Positions 16,780 through 27,237 of a stretch of 64,000 nt of DNA are shown in pieces. Position numbers and translations under genes: made by a program. The notes under the pieces were generated by a model. That model ran no database searches. It was not told where the DNA came from and saw nothing but the letters and a program-made list of their open reading frames with translations. Position 1 is the stretch's first letter, and every line of letters starts with the position of its first letter. This stretch comes from UBA1351 sp963677625 (GTDB taxonomy: Bacteria > Bacillota > Clostridia > Lachnospirales > Vallitaleaceae), in the NCBI GenBank assembly GCA_963677625.2, contig CAXXSW010000004.1, positions 434,001-498,000 on the forward strand, given 5' to 3'.

Positions 16780-17428
16780 CACCAATTTTCTTTAAGTTAG
16801 AATTGCTTCCAATAACAATCAATATTTCACCTAGTTCTAATAATTTATCTGGGCCTGGTGTGATAGTCATGGTATCGCCTTGGCGCATACCAATAACGTT
16901 AATACCAAATGCATTCCGCATATCTAGTTCTCTAAGGGTTCTTCCTCTCCACTGTTCATTCACCTCAAGCTCGACAATTGAAAAATCTTCAGACAACTCA
17001 ATAAAGTCTACAAAACTATCTGAAGTTAAATTGTTGGCAATGCGAACACCAATCTCTCGTTCAGGAAAAATAACCCTATCTGCCCCTACTTTTTCAAGTA
17101 CACGCTTGTGAATATCATTCTGAGCTTTTGCAATGACATAATCAACACCCATTTCTTTTGCCAGAATTGTTGACATAATAGATGATTGCATATCATTTGA
17201 AATAGCTACGACTGCAACATCAAAATTTCTAATACCTAGTGCTGATAAAGCATCAGCATCTGTTACATCTGCCTGCACAGCATGAGTAACAAAGTCTGAA
17301 ACATCCTGAATAGTTTCCTCGCTCTGATCAATTGCCAATACGTCACAACCATTTTCCGTTAAGGTCTGAGCCACGCTCCGACCAAACTTTCCTAAACCAA
17401 ACACGACAAAATCTTTTCTGCTAGCCAT
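16772..17428 (-). CDS. ktrA: Potassium uptake regulatory subunit KtrA/TrkA (RCK)
   Basis: This cytosolic gating ring binds nucleotide and controls the KtrB channel. Residues 1-135 are the RCK_N Rossmann domain with GLGKFGRSVA at about 11-20 and an acidic residue (AIDQS) ending the second strand. The C-terminal RCK_C domain (FSIVELEVNEQWRGRTLREL) can bind c-di-AMP in Firmicutes. The 218-residue length is normal. It follows ktrB by 10 bases in the same operon. Confidence 0.95.
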   Translation of the reverse strand: MASRKDFVVFGLGKFGRSVAQTLTENGCDVLAIDQSEETIQDVSDFVTHAVQADVTDADALSALGIRNFDVAVVAISNDMQSSIMSTILAKEMGVDYVIAKAQNDIHKRVLEKVGADRVIFPEREIGVRIANNLTSDSFVDFIELSEDFSIVELEVNEQWRGRTLRELDMRNAFGINVIGMRQGDTMTITPGPDKLLELGEILIVIGSNSNLKKIGDE

Positions 17429-17438
17429 TTGAATCCTC

Positions 17439-18833
17439 CTATCCTACCATAACCTTTTCCTCAGGTTTTTTTATTTTAATTTGTTTTCTGTTAGACCTCA
17501 TGGCAAAAGCCACAGCCATGGTCATAGGTCCTAATCTTCCAATAAACATGGTTACACAAACAACCAGTTTACCAACAGTGGTTAATCCACCAGTAATCCC
17601 TAGAGTCAATCCAACTGTAGCAAAGGCTGATACCGCTTCAAAAAACGTATCTAAAAAACTAAATTCCTCAGTTATTGTTAATGTAATCGTAACACCAATA
17701 ACTACAAACAAACTGATCATAATAACTGCTAAAGCACGCTTGACAATATCTTCAGGAACCCGTTTATCAAAAATCTCTGTGTCCTGTTTAGACCGCACCA
17801 CAGAGATAACAGCAAACAGAAGAACACCAATAGTAACAGTTTTCACACCACCAGCTGTACCTGCAGGTGATCCACCAATAAACATAAAAATAATGGTTAA
17901 AAACTTGGATCCATCAGTCATCTGATCTAAAGGAATAGTATTAAATCCAGCAGTTCTTGGAGTTACAGACTGGAAAAGAGAAGCTAAAATTTTTTGAGAC
18001 AGGCTATAATCCCCCATTGTATTTGGATTATTCATCTCCAGTAGGAAAAATAGAATGAAGCCACCACCTAGAAGAATACCTGTAAGAACCAAAACCAATT
18101 TAGTATGAAGACTAAGCTTTGTAAACCAATGCTTCATGTCAAACTTTTTTTCTATTTTAAGTTTTGTGGTTTTCATTAAATCAATCCATACAGTAAAACC
18201 TAAACCACCAAGAATAATTATGGCCATTATGGTTAGGTTGACTCCCCAATCATGAACATAGGGTGACAAACTTGAGGTACTCAATATATCAAAACCCGCA
18301 TTACAAAAGGCAGAAATCGAATGAAAAACACCAAGTCCTATAGCCTCAGGCAAGGGATAATCCTTGAGAAAATTAATTGAAAGGAATAAGGCTCCTAGAC
18401 CTTCAATTATAAAGGTACCCATCAATATATAACGGACCAAACGAACCATACCGCTAATAGCATTCTGATTAAGAGCTTCTTGGATAAGCAAACGTTCCTT
18501 AAGTCCAATTTTACGTCCTAAAACCATAAATAAAGTTGTAGCCATGGTCATAAAACCAAGTCCACCAATCTGTATTAATATGATAATAACAACTTTTCCA
18601 AACACACTCCAGTGTTCCAAAGTATTAACAACAACAAGACCAGTAACACAAACTGCTGAAGTTGAAGTAAACAGGGCATCAATAATACCTATTGAATGCC
18701 TAACTCCTGACAAGTCAGGTTTTGAAGCAATTGGCAAAGATAATAAGATAGTTCCAAGTAGGATTAATCCGAGAAACCCCAGAACTAAAACCTGGGTAGG
18801 ATTCAAGTTAATTTTTTTTAGTTTCTTCAACAC
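17439..18833 (-). CDS. ktrB: Potassium uptake membrane subunit KtrB/TrkH
   Basis: This is the ion-conducting subunit of a Ktr-type K+ (Na+-dependent) uptake system. The 464-residue polytopic protein has four repeated membrane-pore-membrane units with Gly-containing filter loops, such as SAVCVTGLVV, SAFCNAGF, SPAGTAGGVKT and SAFATVGLTLG. It has its own promoter and heads the operon with ktrA. An rRNA methyltransferase overlaps the end of the operon, probably by chance of compaction. Confidence 0.95.
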   Translation of the reverse strand: MLKKLKKINLNPTQVLVLGFLGLILLGTILLSLPIASKPDLSGVRHSIGIIDALFTSTSAVCVTGLVVVNTLEHWSVFGKVVIIILIQIGGLGFMTMATTLFMVLGRKIGLKERLLIQEALNQNAISGMVRLVRYILMGTFIIEGLGALFLSINFLKDYPLPEAIGLGVFHSISAFCNAGFDILSTSSLSPYVHDWGVNLTIMAIIILGGLGFTVWIDLMKTTKLKIEKKFDMKHWFTKLSLHTKLVLVLTGILLGGGFILFFLLEMNNPNTMGDYSLSQKILASLFQSVTPRTAGFNTIPLDQMTDGSKFLTIIFMFIGGSPAGTAGGVKTVTIGVLLFAVISVVRSKQDTEIFDKRVPEDIVKRALAVIMISLFVVIGVTITLTITEEFSFLDTFFEAVSAFATVGLTLGITGGLTTVGKLVVCVTMFIGRLGPMTMAVAFAMRSNRKQIKIKKPEEKVMVG

Positions 18834-18887
18834 GGTGCCCCCTCCAAAATGCTGATTAATTCTTCAGTCAAAACAAATACAAAACTC

Positions 18888-18916
18888 ATTATAGAACAAT
18901 GCATTTAATAATACAA
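18888..18916 (-). promoter_or_regulatory. Promoter of ktrBA
   Basis: TTGTAT and TATAAT are separated by 17 bases on the minus strand. The -35 hexamer touches the terminator of the upstream gene, so the two transcription units are packed tightly. Confidence 0.75.
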
Positions 18917-18950
18917 GCCTACCAAGAAGAATTGTCTAATTGGTAGGCTT
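18915..18950 (-). terminator. Hairpin after the zinc-ribbon membrane protein gene
   Basis: AAGCCTACCA and TGGTAGGCTT form a perfect 10-base stem 20 bases after the stop of the upstream gene. The T-run after it is short and interrupted, so strength is moderate. Confidence 0.65.
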
Positions 18951-18969
18951 AAATGTCTGATTCTCGATC

Positions 18970-20007
18970 TTAAGCGTATTCTTTATCCTTTTTCATCTCT
19001 ACCAAAACTGTTGTCAGAATGAACCATAAGACACAAGCTCCAACAGCTATAAAGAATCCAGTCGTTTCCATAAGTTTATACGGATAAAATTCATTATTCA
19101 TATTAATGCCATTAAAATTCATAGTTACTGAACTTAGCTGGTTTTCAAGCCTTAGTATACTTCTAGCCTTAATAGCAAACATACTCAAGAAAGGTATCTT
19201 CATAGAAGCCCAGTTCATACCTATGATGACAATACTTAACACAGAAAGACCTCTTGACCATTCTACCGTCTTAAGTTTTTTATCCAAAATCAGAAATACA
19301 ACAGCCAATAAAGCCGCTCCAAGTATGACCAAAAAACCACGAATATAAATCATTTGAACTGTTGCCCCCCATGATAAACGGTCTTCACCATCCTTGTTAG
19401 GCATATATTTATATTCTTTTTCATAAAGGTTAACATAATCAATTAAATCTTTAGGTGAGTATTTAAGGATAATAGTATCTTGGTCTAAAGCTTCAATATC
19501 TTCTGTACTTAATGTCATGACTTCTTTTGTCATAAAACTTCCACTGTTTTGGTCCAGAACAAATCCTTTAAAGGCTCCTCTTCCACCAAATGCAAACCAG
19601 TCAAATAACATGGTTAATAAGAAAAAGAGTACAATGGCAGCTGTCACATATCTAGTGATCTGAACCCCTTTACCAAAATTTAAAGGTGCCTTAGGTTCAT
19701 CACCAGGCAAAACTTTGCTTCCTGTCTTTGATTTAGTTTGGTCCTTAGATATGGACTTGTCTTTAGGTATAGACTTATCTTTGCTGGTTTTACTAGTATC
19801 TTTCTTTCGCGGTATTCCAAATTTTTTCTTCTTGGATCCCTCATCTTTAGTTGATGCTTCAGTATTTTTTTCATTCTTAGCAGCTTCATCTTCTTTGATC
19901 ATGGAATCAACTAAATCCTCAAAGTGTGTGTCCTGTACTTTCTCTCCACAGGAAAAACATACCTTTGCATCATCTTTAAGGGTTTCCCCACAATTTGGAC
20001 ATTTCAT
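18970..20007 (-). CDS. Zinc-ribbon membrane protein of unknown function
   Basis: The 345-residue protein starts with a zinc ribbon (Cys3, Cys6, Cys17, Cys20 in CPNCGETL and CFSCGEKV). A charged Lys/Ser-rich linker (about residues 35-105) contains short repeats of the type SIPKDKSISKD. It has about four membrane helices: one near 120 after the linker, then others near 215-240, 250-270 and the C-terminus. The region between the first two helices is predicted outside. I do not recognise a named family beyond zinc ribbon. It follows pfkA by 16 bases and is probably co-transcribed. Confidence 0.75.
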   Translation of the reverse strand: MKCPNCGETLKDDAKVCFSCGEKVQDTHFEDLVDSMIKEDEAAKNEKNTEASTKDEGSKKKKFGIPRKKDTSKTSKDKSIPKDKSISKDQTKSKTGSKVLPGDEPKAPLNFGKGVQITRYVTAAIVLFFLLTMLFDWFAFGGRGAFKGFVLDQNSGSFMTKEVMTLSTEDIEALDQDTIILKYSPKDLIDYVNLYEKEYKYMPNKDGEDRLSWGATVQMIYIRGFLVILGAALLAVVFLILDKKLKTVEWSRGLSVLSIVIIGMNWASMKIPFLSMFAIKARSILRLENQLSSVTMNFNGINMNNEFYPYKLMETTGFFIAVGACVLWFILTTVLVEMKKDKEYA

Positions 20008-20023
20008 CAGGTTACCTCCGGGT

Positions 20024-21001
20024 TTATCTGGTTTCTAAAGCTCTGCTCACTTCCATTTGGAAATTATCAATGTCTTTTTCCATTTTTAAAGCTTCGTTAA
20101 TATCATAATCCACATATTTTCCATCTCTATATGCAACAACTCGATTAGTTTTACCTTCTGCCAATAATTCAACAGCTTGAGCGCCCATCATTGAAGCATG
20201 CATTCTATCAACAGCAGTTGGACTTCCGCCACGTTGAAGATGACCAAGAATTGTTGCTCTAGTTGCAATGCCAGTTACCTTTTCAATCTTAGCTGCAAGC
20301 TCTGCAGATCCACCAACGCCTTCTGCAACAATAATCAAATTGTGTTTTTTACCTTTTTGGCGATTTTGAAGGATTCGACGAATAAGTTCATCCTCTGAAA
20401 TGTTCTCTTTCTCTGGAAGAAAAATATCTTCAGCACCATTAATAATACCGCACCATAAGGCAATATATCCTGCGTCACGTCCCATTACTTCAACGATTGA
20501 GCATCTTTCATGTGAAGTTGATGTATCGCGAATCTTGTCGATAGCTTCCATAGCTGTATTAACAGCTGTATCAAAACCAATTGTATAGTCAGTACAAGCA
20601 ATATCAAGGTCAATAGTACCGGGAATAGCAATTGTATTGATTCCAAGACCAGCTAATTTTTCGGCACCTTTAAAGGAACCGTCACCACCAATAACAACCA
20701 AACCATCGATACCAAATACTTTACACATATCCGCACCACGTTGTTGTCCCTCTGGCTCAATAAATTCTAAACACCTTGCCGTATAGAGAATAGTTCCACC
20801 TCTTTGAATTGTATCTGAAACACTTTTTGCATCCATTTCAAAAATGTCACCATTGATTAATCCATTGTATCCTTTTCGAATACCCATTACACGCAGACCT
20901 TTGGCAAGAGCTGTTCTTACAACTGCTCTAGTAGCCGCGTTCATTCCCGGTGCATCTCCACCACTTGTCAACACACCTATTGTTTTGATTTCTTTAGACA
21001 T
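20024..21001 (-). CDS. pfkA: ATP-dependent 6-phosphofructokinase
   Basis: The enzyme phosphorylates fructose 6-phosphate, the committed step of glycolysis, as a cytosolic tetramer. The 325-residue length fits the bacterial type. Motifs are TSGGDAPGMNA at residues about 12-22, GGDGSFKGA for ATP, the active-site segment PGTIDLDI, and EVMGRDAGYIA for substrate. The active-site segment normally reads PGTIDNDI; here Leu replaces Asn next to the catalytic Asp pair, a mild deviation. The ATP-type glycine after GGDG supports ATP rather than pyrophosphate use. It lies downstream of dnaE, a common order in Clostridia. Confidence 0.95.
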   Translation of the reverse strand: MSKEIKTIGVLTSGGDAPGMNAATRAVVRTALAKGLRVMGIRKGYNGLINGDIFEMDAKSVSDTIQRGGTILYTARCLEFIEPEGQQRGADMCKVFGIDGLVVIGGDGSFKGAEKLAGLGINTIAIPGTIDLDIACTDYTIGFDTAVNTAMEAIDKIRDTSTSHERCSIVEVMGRDAGYIALWCGIINGAEDIFLPEKENISEDELIRRILQNRQKGKKHNLIIVAEGVGGSAELAAKIEKVTGIATRATILGHLQRGGSPTAVDRMHASMMGAQAVELLAEGKTNRVVAYRDGKYVDYDINEALKMEKDIDNFQMEVSRALETR

Positions 21002-21224
21002 TACAAACCTCCTGAAACTTTCATGTAATCACACTTTTCGGTAAATACGATTCATTAATCAGCTTACTATTCTCACTCATCGAATCTTCTTACCCTTATA
21101 ATTTTGGGTTACCCCTTTTATGTTTAGTACATCCTATATCTGTAGCTAATATTACCATCATTAGAAAATTCAAGACAAAACCCCAATTTATCATAGTACA
21201 TTGTAGTACAAATCTTGACTTTTT

Positions 21225-24200
21225 TCAACTTTTTTTAACAACCTTTACAGAATTTGAACCTAGGATGCCTTTAGTGTCCTCAAGAACTTTGTCGGTTAAG
21301 GTCAGTAATTGTCGATACTTCTTACGTTTTTTCCCTTCTTCAATGTAAAGAATAACTTCATGATTTCCTTGTTTACATCCTTTAAGTTTTTCTTCAACAA
21401 GGCTAAAAGAATCCATATATTGATCCATATCCCTAAACTTTATCCACACCGTAGAACCATTCTCTAAAGGTATACCAACAGGACGAATCTCCTCTTCAAA
21501 CTCATAAAGTCTATCAAGAATGACTTTTGCATCCTGATCTTCCTGAACACTAATTCTTCCTTCCATAATAAGCTTTGTATCATTTTCTAAAAGATGTTTA
21601 TACCGTTCATAATGTTTAGGAAAGACAATAACTTCAACTGAACCATACATATCCTCTATCTCAACAAAAGCCATTTGGGCATTGTTTCTGGTTGTCTTTC
21701 TCGTCACAGAATGAATCATGCCAGCAACAATCGTCTTTTGACCATCAAAAATGCCTAAGTCATCAATGATATTGTCAGTCAATACCGCCTCTCCATCTAC
21801 TGCTGTCTTATCCATGGTCCTAAAATCAAAAGACCGATGGGTTACCTTAGACTTAATATAATCCTCATATTTTTCAAGTGGATGACCGCTTATATAGAGA
21901 CCAAGAACCTCTTTTTCATTAGCCAAAACCTGTTCTTCTGTAAACTCCCCAACATCAGGAAGCCTGTCCTCAATGGACGTTTCACTTTCTTGGTCCATTC
22001 CAAAAAGATCCATTTGTCCATCAAAGGTATTCTTCTTCCCTAAAAGGACTGAGTCAAGTATGGTCTTATATCCCTGCATATACTGCATTCTCGTATTGCC
22101 AAAGACATCAAAAGCTCCTGCCTTAATCAAACTTTCAATAACCCTTTTATTCAGATCTTTTGGTTCCATTCGCATGCAGTAATCTGACATGGACTCAAAA
22201 GGACCATTCTGGTCCCTTTCTTTAACCATATTGGCTACAATGTTCTTACCTACATTCTTAATAGCCGCCAATCCAAACCTTATCTTGCCCTTATGTACAC
22301 TAAAATGTGGATAACCATGATTAAGATCAGGTGGTAAAAGTTCTATCTTCATTTCACGTAGGTGCATAATATATTCAGCAGCCTTACTAGGGTGTCCAAG
22401 GACACTGGTAATAAGAGCAGCCATAAATTCAACGGGATAATAATACTTTAACCAAGCTGTCTGATAGGCAACAATTGCATAAGCTGCTGCATGAGACTTA
22501 TTAAAGGCATACTTGGCAAAGTCCTCCATATCATCAAAAATTTGCTTGGCAGCCTCTTCACTGATACCAGCAGCAAGACAACCCCGAATGTCCTCTTCCT
22601 TATTTCCGTATATAAAATTTCTACGTTCCCTATCCATGACATCCAACTTCTTCTTAGACATGGCACGTCTTACTAAGTCAGACCGACCTAAAGTATAGCC
22701 TGCTAAATCCCTGACTATCTGCATAACCTGTTCCTGGTAAACAATACAACCATAAGTAGGCTTAAGTATAGGCTCTAGCTCTTTAGTTACATATTTCACC
22801 TCATCAGCATTATGCCGCCCTTCCACATAAGCAGGAATAGAAGACATAGGCCCCGGTCTGTAAAGAGAGATACCTGCAATAATATCTTCCAGATTCTGGG
22901 GCTTAAGTTCCTTCATGAAATTTTTCATGCCTTCACTTTCCAACTGAAAAATACCTTCAGTCTTTCCAGATGCAATCAAATCAAAGACTTTTGGGTCAGC
23001 ATAATCAAGGTCTTCCATATTGATAGGCTCACTGATAGTTTTATTAGCCTCCTTTACAGCATTTTGAATCACTGTTAAGGTTCTTAGTCCAAGGAAGTCC
23101 ATTTTTAGCAATCCTAGCTCTTCCAAAGTTCCCATGGTAAACTGGGTGGTTACCGAATCATCACTAGCATTAAGTGGAACATAATCATAAACAGGTCGAT
23201 CACAGATAACCACTCCAGCTGCATGAATAGATGAATGTCTGGTTAGTCCCTCCAAGCGCTTAGATGTATCTATTAATTTTTTTATCTGTGCATCTTCTGT
23301 ATAAAGCTGAGCCAACTCCTTATTCATAGTAAGAGCCTTATCAATAGTCATTTTAAGCTCGCTAGGAATCATTTTGGCGATTTTATCTACATCTCCATAA
23401 GGAATATCCATAGCCCGTCCAACGTCTCTAATAACAGCTCTTGCGGCCATTGTACCAAAGGTAATAATTTGGGCAACTTTATCAGCTCCATACTTTCTAA
23501 TAACATAATCAATAACTTCCTGCCTTCGTTCATAGCAAAAGTCAATATCAATATCCGGCATAGATACACGCTCCGGATTCAAAAAACGTTCAAAGATCAA
23601 GCTATACTTTATAGGATCGATATCTGTTATCCTGAGGCAATACGATACTAAACTTCCAGCAGCTGACCCTCTACCTGGTCCAACTATAATATCCTCGTCT
23701 CTGGCATAACGGATAAAATCCCATACAATAAGAAAATAATCTACATAACCCATACTTTCTATGGTTGACAACTCGTAGTCCAGTCTTTCTTGATGAAGAT
23801 ACTTATCTTCACCATATCTATCAACAAGTCCATCCTCACAAAGTTTTCTCAAATAAGAAACGGCACTATAGCCCTCAGGGACATCAAAAATAGGCAACTT
23901 GGTTACGCCAAATTCAAATTCTACTTGGCACCTCTTTGCAATCATATGGCTATTAATTAGCGCTTCTTTTTCTTCTTCAAACAATTCATACATCTGATCT
24001 GGGCTCTTTATATAAAACTGTCCTCCTAAATATCGCATACGATCTGTATCCGATACCTTCTTGTTAGTTTGTATACAAAGGAGAACATCATGTGACTGAA
24101 CATCATCTTCATATGTATAATGAGAGTCATTGGTAGCAACTAAAGGAATATCAAGTTCTTTTGACATCTTTATCAGAGTCTCATTAACCTTTGCTTCCTC

Positions 24201-24755
24201 TTCATAACCATGTTTCTGTAGTTCCAAAAAATAATTTCCAGAACCAAAAATTTGCTTATACCTATTGGCAATGGCATAAGCCTCTTCTAAATCATTTTGA
24301 ATAATCAGTTGGGAAACATGACCACCTAAACAGGCACTGAGAGCAATAATACCTTCTGAATACGCTTCCATCAATTCAAAATCTATTCTTGGTTTATAAT
24401 AAAATCCTTCAGTGAAACCAAAGGAAACCAGCTTCATTAGATTTTCATAGCCGGTTTGATTTTCTGCAAGCAAGACAAGATGATAATTACTTGCATCATA
24501 TTTATTCTCCTTATAGGTTCTGCCTCGCGGTGCCACATAGACTTCACACCCGATAACAGGGTGGATGCCTTCACGCTTGCAGGCTTTATAAAAATCAATA
24601 ACACCATACATGACGCCATGGTCTGTAATGGCAACGGAATCCATGCCCAATTCCTTCACTCTTCTAACTAATTCATCTATCTTGCTAGAGCCATCTAACA
24701 TGCTGTATTCTGTATGTAAATGAAGGTGGGTAAATTGCTTATTCAATGTAGACAC
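21225..24755 (-). CDS. dnaE: DNA polymerase III subunit alpha
   Basis: This is a C-family replicative polymerase of 1176 residues. The N-terminal PHP domain (HLHLHTEYSMLDGS from about residue 11) is followed by palm and fingers with the catalytic PDIDIDF motif near residue 398 and GPGRGSAAGS just before it. Helix-hairpin-helix and C-terminal OB domains follow (VAGMIHSVTRKTTRN). Many PHP metal ligands are present (His-x-His, DHG), so a proofreading or structural role is possible. In Clostridia, PolC is usually the main replicase and DnaE extends primers; polC is not in this window. pfkA follows after 220 bases. Confidence 0.97.
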   Translation of the reverse strand: MSTLNKQFTHLHLHTEYSMLDGSSKIDELVRRVKELGMDSVAITDHGVMYGVIDFYKACKREGIHPVIGCEVYVAPRGRTYKENKYDASNYHLVLLAENQTGYENLMKLVSFGFTEGFYYKPRIDFELMEAYSEGIIALSACLGGHVSQLIIQNDLEEAYAIANRYKQIFGSGNYFLELQKHGYEEEAKVNETLIKMSKELDIPLVATNDSHYTYEDDVQSHDVLLCIQTNKKVSDTDRMRYLGGQFYIKSPDQMYELFEEEKEALINSHMIAKRCQVEFEFGVTKLPIFDVPEGYSAVSYLRKLCEDGLVDRYGEDKYLHQERLDYELSTIESMGYVDYFLIVWDFIRYARDEDIIVGPGRGSAAGSLVSYCLRITDIDPIKYSLIFERFLNPERVSMPDIDIDFCYERRQEVIDYVIRKYGADKVAQIITFGTMAARAVIRDVGRAMDIPYGDVDKIAKMIPSELKMTIDKALTMNKELAQLYTEDAQIKKLIDTSKRLEGLTRHSSIHAAGVVICDRPVYDYVPLNASDDSVTTQFTMGTLEELGLLKMDFLGLRTLTVIQNAVKEANKTISEPINMEDLDYADPKVFDLIASGKTEGIFQLESEGMKNFMKELKPQNLEDIIAGISLYRPGPMSSIPAYVEGRHNADEVKYVTKELEPILKPTYGCIVYQEQVMQIVRDLAGYTLGRSDLVRRAMSKKKLDVMDRERRNFIYGNKEEDIRGCLAAGISEEAAKQIFDDMEDFAKYAFNKSHAAAYAIVAYQTAWLKYYYPVEFMAALITSVLGHPSKAAEYIMHLREMKIELLPPDLNHGYPHFSVHKGKIRFGLAAIKNVGKNIVANMVKERDQNGPFESMSDYCMRMEPKDLNKRVIESLIKAGAFDVFGNTRMQYMQGYKTILDSVLLGKKNTFDGQMDLFGMDQESETSIEDRLPDVGEFTEEQVLANEKEVLGLYISGHPLEKYEDYIKSKVTHRSFDFRTMDKTAVDGEAVLTDNIIDDLGIFDGQKTIVAGMIHSVTRKTTRNNAQMAFVEIEDMYGSVEVIVFPKHYERYKHLLENDTKLIMEGRISVQEDQDAKVILDRLYEFEEEIRPVGIPLENGSTVWIKFRDMDQYMDSFSLVEEKLKGCKQGNHEVILYIEEGKKRKKYRQLLTLTDKVLEDTKGILGSNSVKVVKKS

Positions 24756-24887
24756 TCCTTAAACTTTGATACCCTACATTGTAACATACTCCCTCCTTTA
24801 AATCCATTCGCTAATTTTCCAAATAAAAAGCAATCTTCTAGCACTTCTCTATATCATAATCTTTAATATTTTTGTCATCTTGTTATC

Positions 24888-24935
24888 AAAAAAAAGATAG
24901 CTCCAGAACTTCCAACTATAGGGGAAGCTGTAGCT
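24888..24935 (-). terminator. Terminator of the chemoreceptor gene
   Basis: On the minus strand TAGCTACAGCTTCC pairs imperfectly with GGAAGTTCTGGAGCTA and is followed by eight T. It lies 35 bases after the chemoreceptor stop and ahead of dnaE. Confidence 0.85.
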
Positions 24936-24969
24936 ACCTAAAATTTATTCTATACTAACCACTTAAAGC

Positions 24970-27177
24970 TTAATTAACTTTAAATTGTTTAACATTTTCA
25001 GATAATGTATCTATAATCTTAGAAAGACTTTCTGCCATTTCTGATAAATGATCTGCACTTGCAGTCTGCTCTTCACCTGTTGCCAGGACTTCTTCTATAG
25101 CAGAAGCTGACTCTTGTGCAATAGCTGCTATGGAAGTGATGGAATCTGTTGCATCATTTTGGATAGTATCCAAACCTGACAGTAACTCATATACGACATC
25201 TACTTCCTGAATGATATTATCCATATCTTCAACGATGACTTTAAAGGTCTGCTCAGTATTCTTAGCTGCTTTTTCTTGCCTTTCATAAATGATTGCACCA
25301 TTTTCAATCATTACTTCAGTCTTCTGAGTTTCTTTATAAATATTATTAACGATGTCGCTAATGGACTGTGCCGCTTCACTTGATTGACTAGCTAATTTTC
25401 GTACTTCATCAGCAACAACAGCAAACCCTTTGCCTGCATCACCTGCTCTGGCTGCTTCAATAGCTGCATTAAGAGCAAGAAGATTCGTTTGTGAACTAAT
25501 AGCATTAATCATGTCAATAATACCTAAAATCTCCTTGAATCTATCAGTAAGTTGTGCCATATCAGTTTTTATATTATCTGATAGTTGAATAGATTCTGTC
25601 GTTGCATTACTTAGTTCATCAATAGTTCCTGCCGCTTCAACACTTGCCTTCTTGGTTCTATTAGTCACATTAACAACAGCCTTGAAACTTTCTTCCGTCT
25701 TGTTCATTTGATCAACTAGGTCTTTAACAATACCCGCCGCCTTATCTGCATCATTTGCTTGCTCTGTTGCTCCTTCTGTTAATGATTCTACAGCCTGAAT
25801 AACTTCTTTTGATGCCAGCGCTGATTGACCTGCAATCTTCTGAAGTTCAATGGCATCTGCCGTCACTTCATCGGATATCTCACCTGTTTCTTCTATTAAC
25901 TGGGCCATGTTCTCAGTCATTTTATTAAAGCTGGTTGACAATTGTGCCAACTCATTCTTACCTTTCATACTAGAACGAACGGTTAAGTCACCTTGTTCTA
26001 CTTGACGCATTTTTCCTTTGATATAATCAATAGGTCGTGAAATATTAACAGCAAGTATGAACCCGACAGCAAGTGCCGCAATTGCAGCCATACTACCTAG
26101 AGCAATTGATAGGCCTCTAATTGTCTCAATACCACCTAGAATTGACTCTGTTGGAATTTCCGCAACATAATACCATCCATTGGATAGCTCTTGAAAAACA
26201 ACTAAACTCTCAAGAGACCCTCCTTTATCAGAAATATAACTTCCTCTTGCCTTTGGATTCTTCTCTTCACTAGCATTAATACTTACTTGAATATTTTCGA
26301 GAAGTAATTCAGCTCCTTCTCCTTCAATTTGAAAGCCCATAGGAACGCTTTCGTCAGAGGATACGATTACTTTCCCCTCACTATCAACCAAGCTCATCCT
26401 TGCACCTTGACCTAATTCTTCTGCATTCAAGTCTTTACCTAGATAATCTTTATCCAAAGACATAAGGAGGACAGTGCTTGTATCTGCCGAATATATATTA
26501 CGTACACTTCTCATAAAATAAAGGTCATCGGTATCATAGAGTCCATAAAACCAAGTCGGTTTAGCCTTAGCATCTAATGTTATTGAGAATTCTTCACTTT
26601 TAAAGAAATTATCTATAAAGTCCTCTTTAGCAAAAGCATCACTTTTATCTGGGTCTATAACTTCCTTATCATTGATAAAATTGACAACATTCAAATCTCT
26701 AGTTGAAGACTTCAAGGATTGAATCAGCGAAAACAAATTATCGTCCCTATCCTTATACATGTAATAAAGATTTTCATAATCGTCTTCAGTCTTACTAATA
26801 ACCTCAAGAACATCTTGATCAGAAATCAAGAGAATTGAAGTATCATCAATTTCTGATAGTTGTAAATCCATCAACTTAGTTACTTGGTCTGAAAGAGCCA
26901 TATTAGCATTGGTCACTTCTTCAGTCAAAGAATTCTTAGCATTGATAAATAATAAAAACGTTATCAGTAAAATTGGAATTAAAGCAATCAGAAAATGTGA
27001 TACAATCAAACTTAATTTAACAGAAATTCTGCCATGGTAAGTCTTTTCTTTCTTATGTTTATTGGACTTAGAAACCACCTGCGGCCCCTTGTCAGTTACG
27101 TTTACTTTACTCGTATGCTTTGAAGCGGAACGCTTCGTGAACAGTTTCTTGAATGTAAATCGCTTGCCTTTCTTCAT
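24970..27177 (-). CDS. Methyl-accepting chemotaxis protein with extracellular sensor
   Basis: This transmembrane chemoreceptor signals to CheA/CheW. From the ATG at 27177 (GGGGTGAT site; a start 20 codons earlier would cover the promoter region) it has 735 residues. There is a basic N-terminal tail of about 50 residues, membrane helix 1 at about 54-78, an extracellular dCache-like sensor to about 345, helix 2 at about 350-373, HAMP to about 430, then the signalling coiled coil. The hairpin tip around residue 572 (NLLALNAAIEAARAG, GFAVVADEVRKLA) is canonical. There is no C-terminal CheR-tether pentapeptide. The ligand is unknown. No other chemotaxis genes are nearby. Confidence 0.95.
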   Translation of the reverse strand: MKKGKRFTFKKLFTKRSASKHTSKVNVTDKGPQVVSKSNKHKKEKTYHGRISVKLSLIVSHFLIALIPILLITFLLFINAKNSLTEEVTNANMALSDQVTKLMDLQLSEIDDTSILLISDQDVLEVISKTEDDYENLYYMYKDRDDNLFSLIQSLKSSTRDLNVVNFINDKEVIDPDKSDAFAKEDFIDNFFKSEEFSITLDAKAKPTWFYGLYDTDDLYFMRSVRNIYSADTSTVLLMSLDKDYLGKDLNAEELGQGARMSLVDSEGKVIVSSDESVPMGFQIEGEGAELLLENIQVSINASEEKNPKARGSYISDKGGSLESLVVFQELSNGWYYVAEIPTESILGGIETIRGLSIALGSMAAIAALAVGFILAVNISRPIDYIKGKMRQVEQGDLTVRSSMKGKNELAQLSTSFNKMTENMAQLIEETGEISDEVTADAIELQKIAGQSALASKEVIQAVESLTEGATEQANDADKAAGIVKDLVDQMNKTEESFKAVVNVTNRTKKASVEAAGTIDELSNATTESIQLSDNIKTDMAQLTDRFKEILGIIDMINAISSQTNLLALNAAIEAARAGDAGKGFAVVADEVRKLASQSSEAAQSISDIVNNIYKETQKTEVMIENGAIIYERQEKAAKNTEQTFKVIVEDMDNIIQEVDVVYELLSGLDTIQNDATDSITSIAAIAQESASAIEEVLATGEEQTASADHLSEMAESLSKIIDTLSENVKQFKVN

Positions 27178-27208
27178 ATAAATCACCCCAAACTTTAGCG
27201 TTACTTCA

Positions 27209-27237
27209 ATTATACATATCAAATATGAACGATTCAA
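27209..27237 (-). promoter_or_regulatory. Promoter of the chemoreceptor gene
   Basis: TTGAAT and TATAAT are separated by 17 bases, 32 bases before the chosen ATG. This is a sigma-A type site rather than the flagellar sigma type often seen for chemoreceptors. Confidence 0.75.

Noticed and set aside
17500..17925. Long plus-strand open frame opposite ktrB
   Set aside because: It is a reverse-strand shadow of a well-conserved gene, with no ribosome site or known domain; many similar shadows occur opposite the ribosomal genes.
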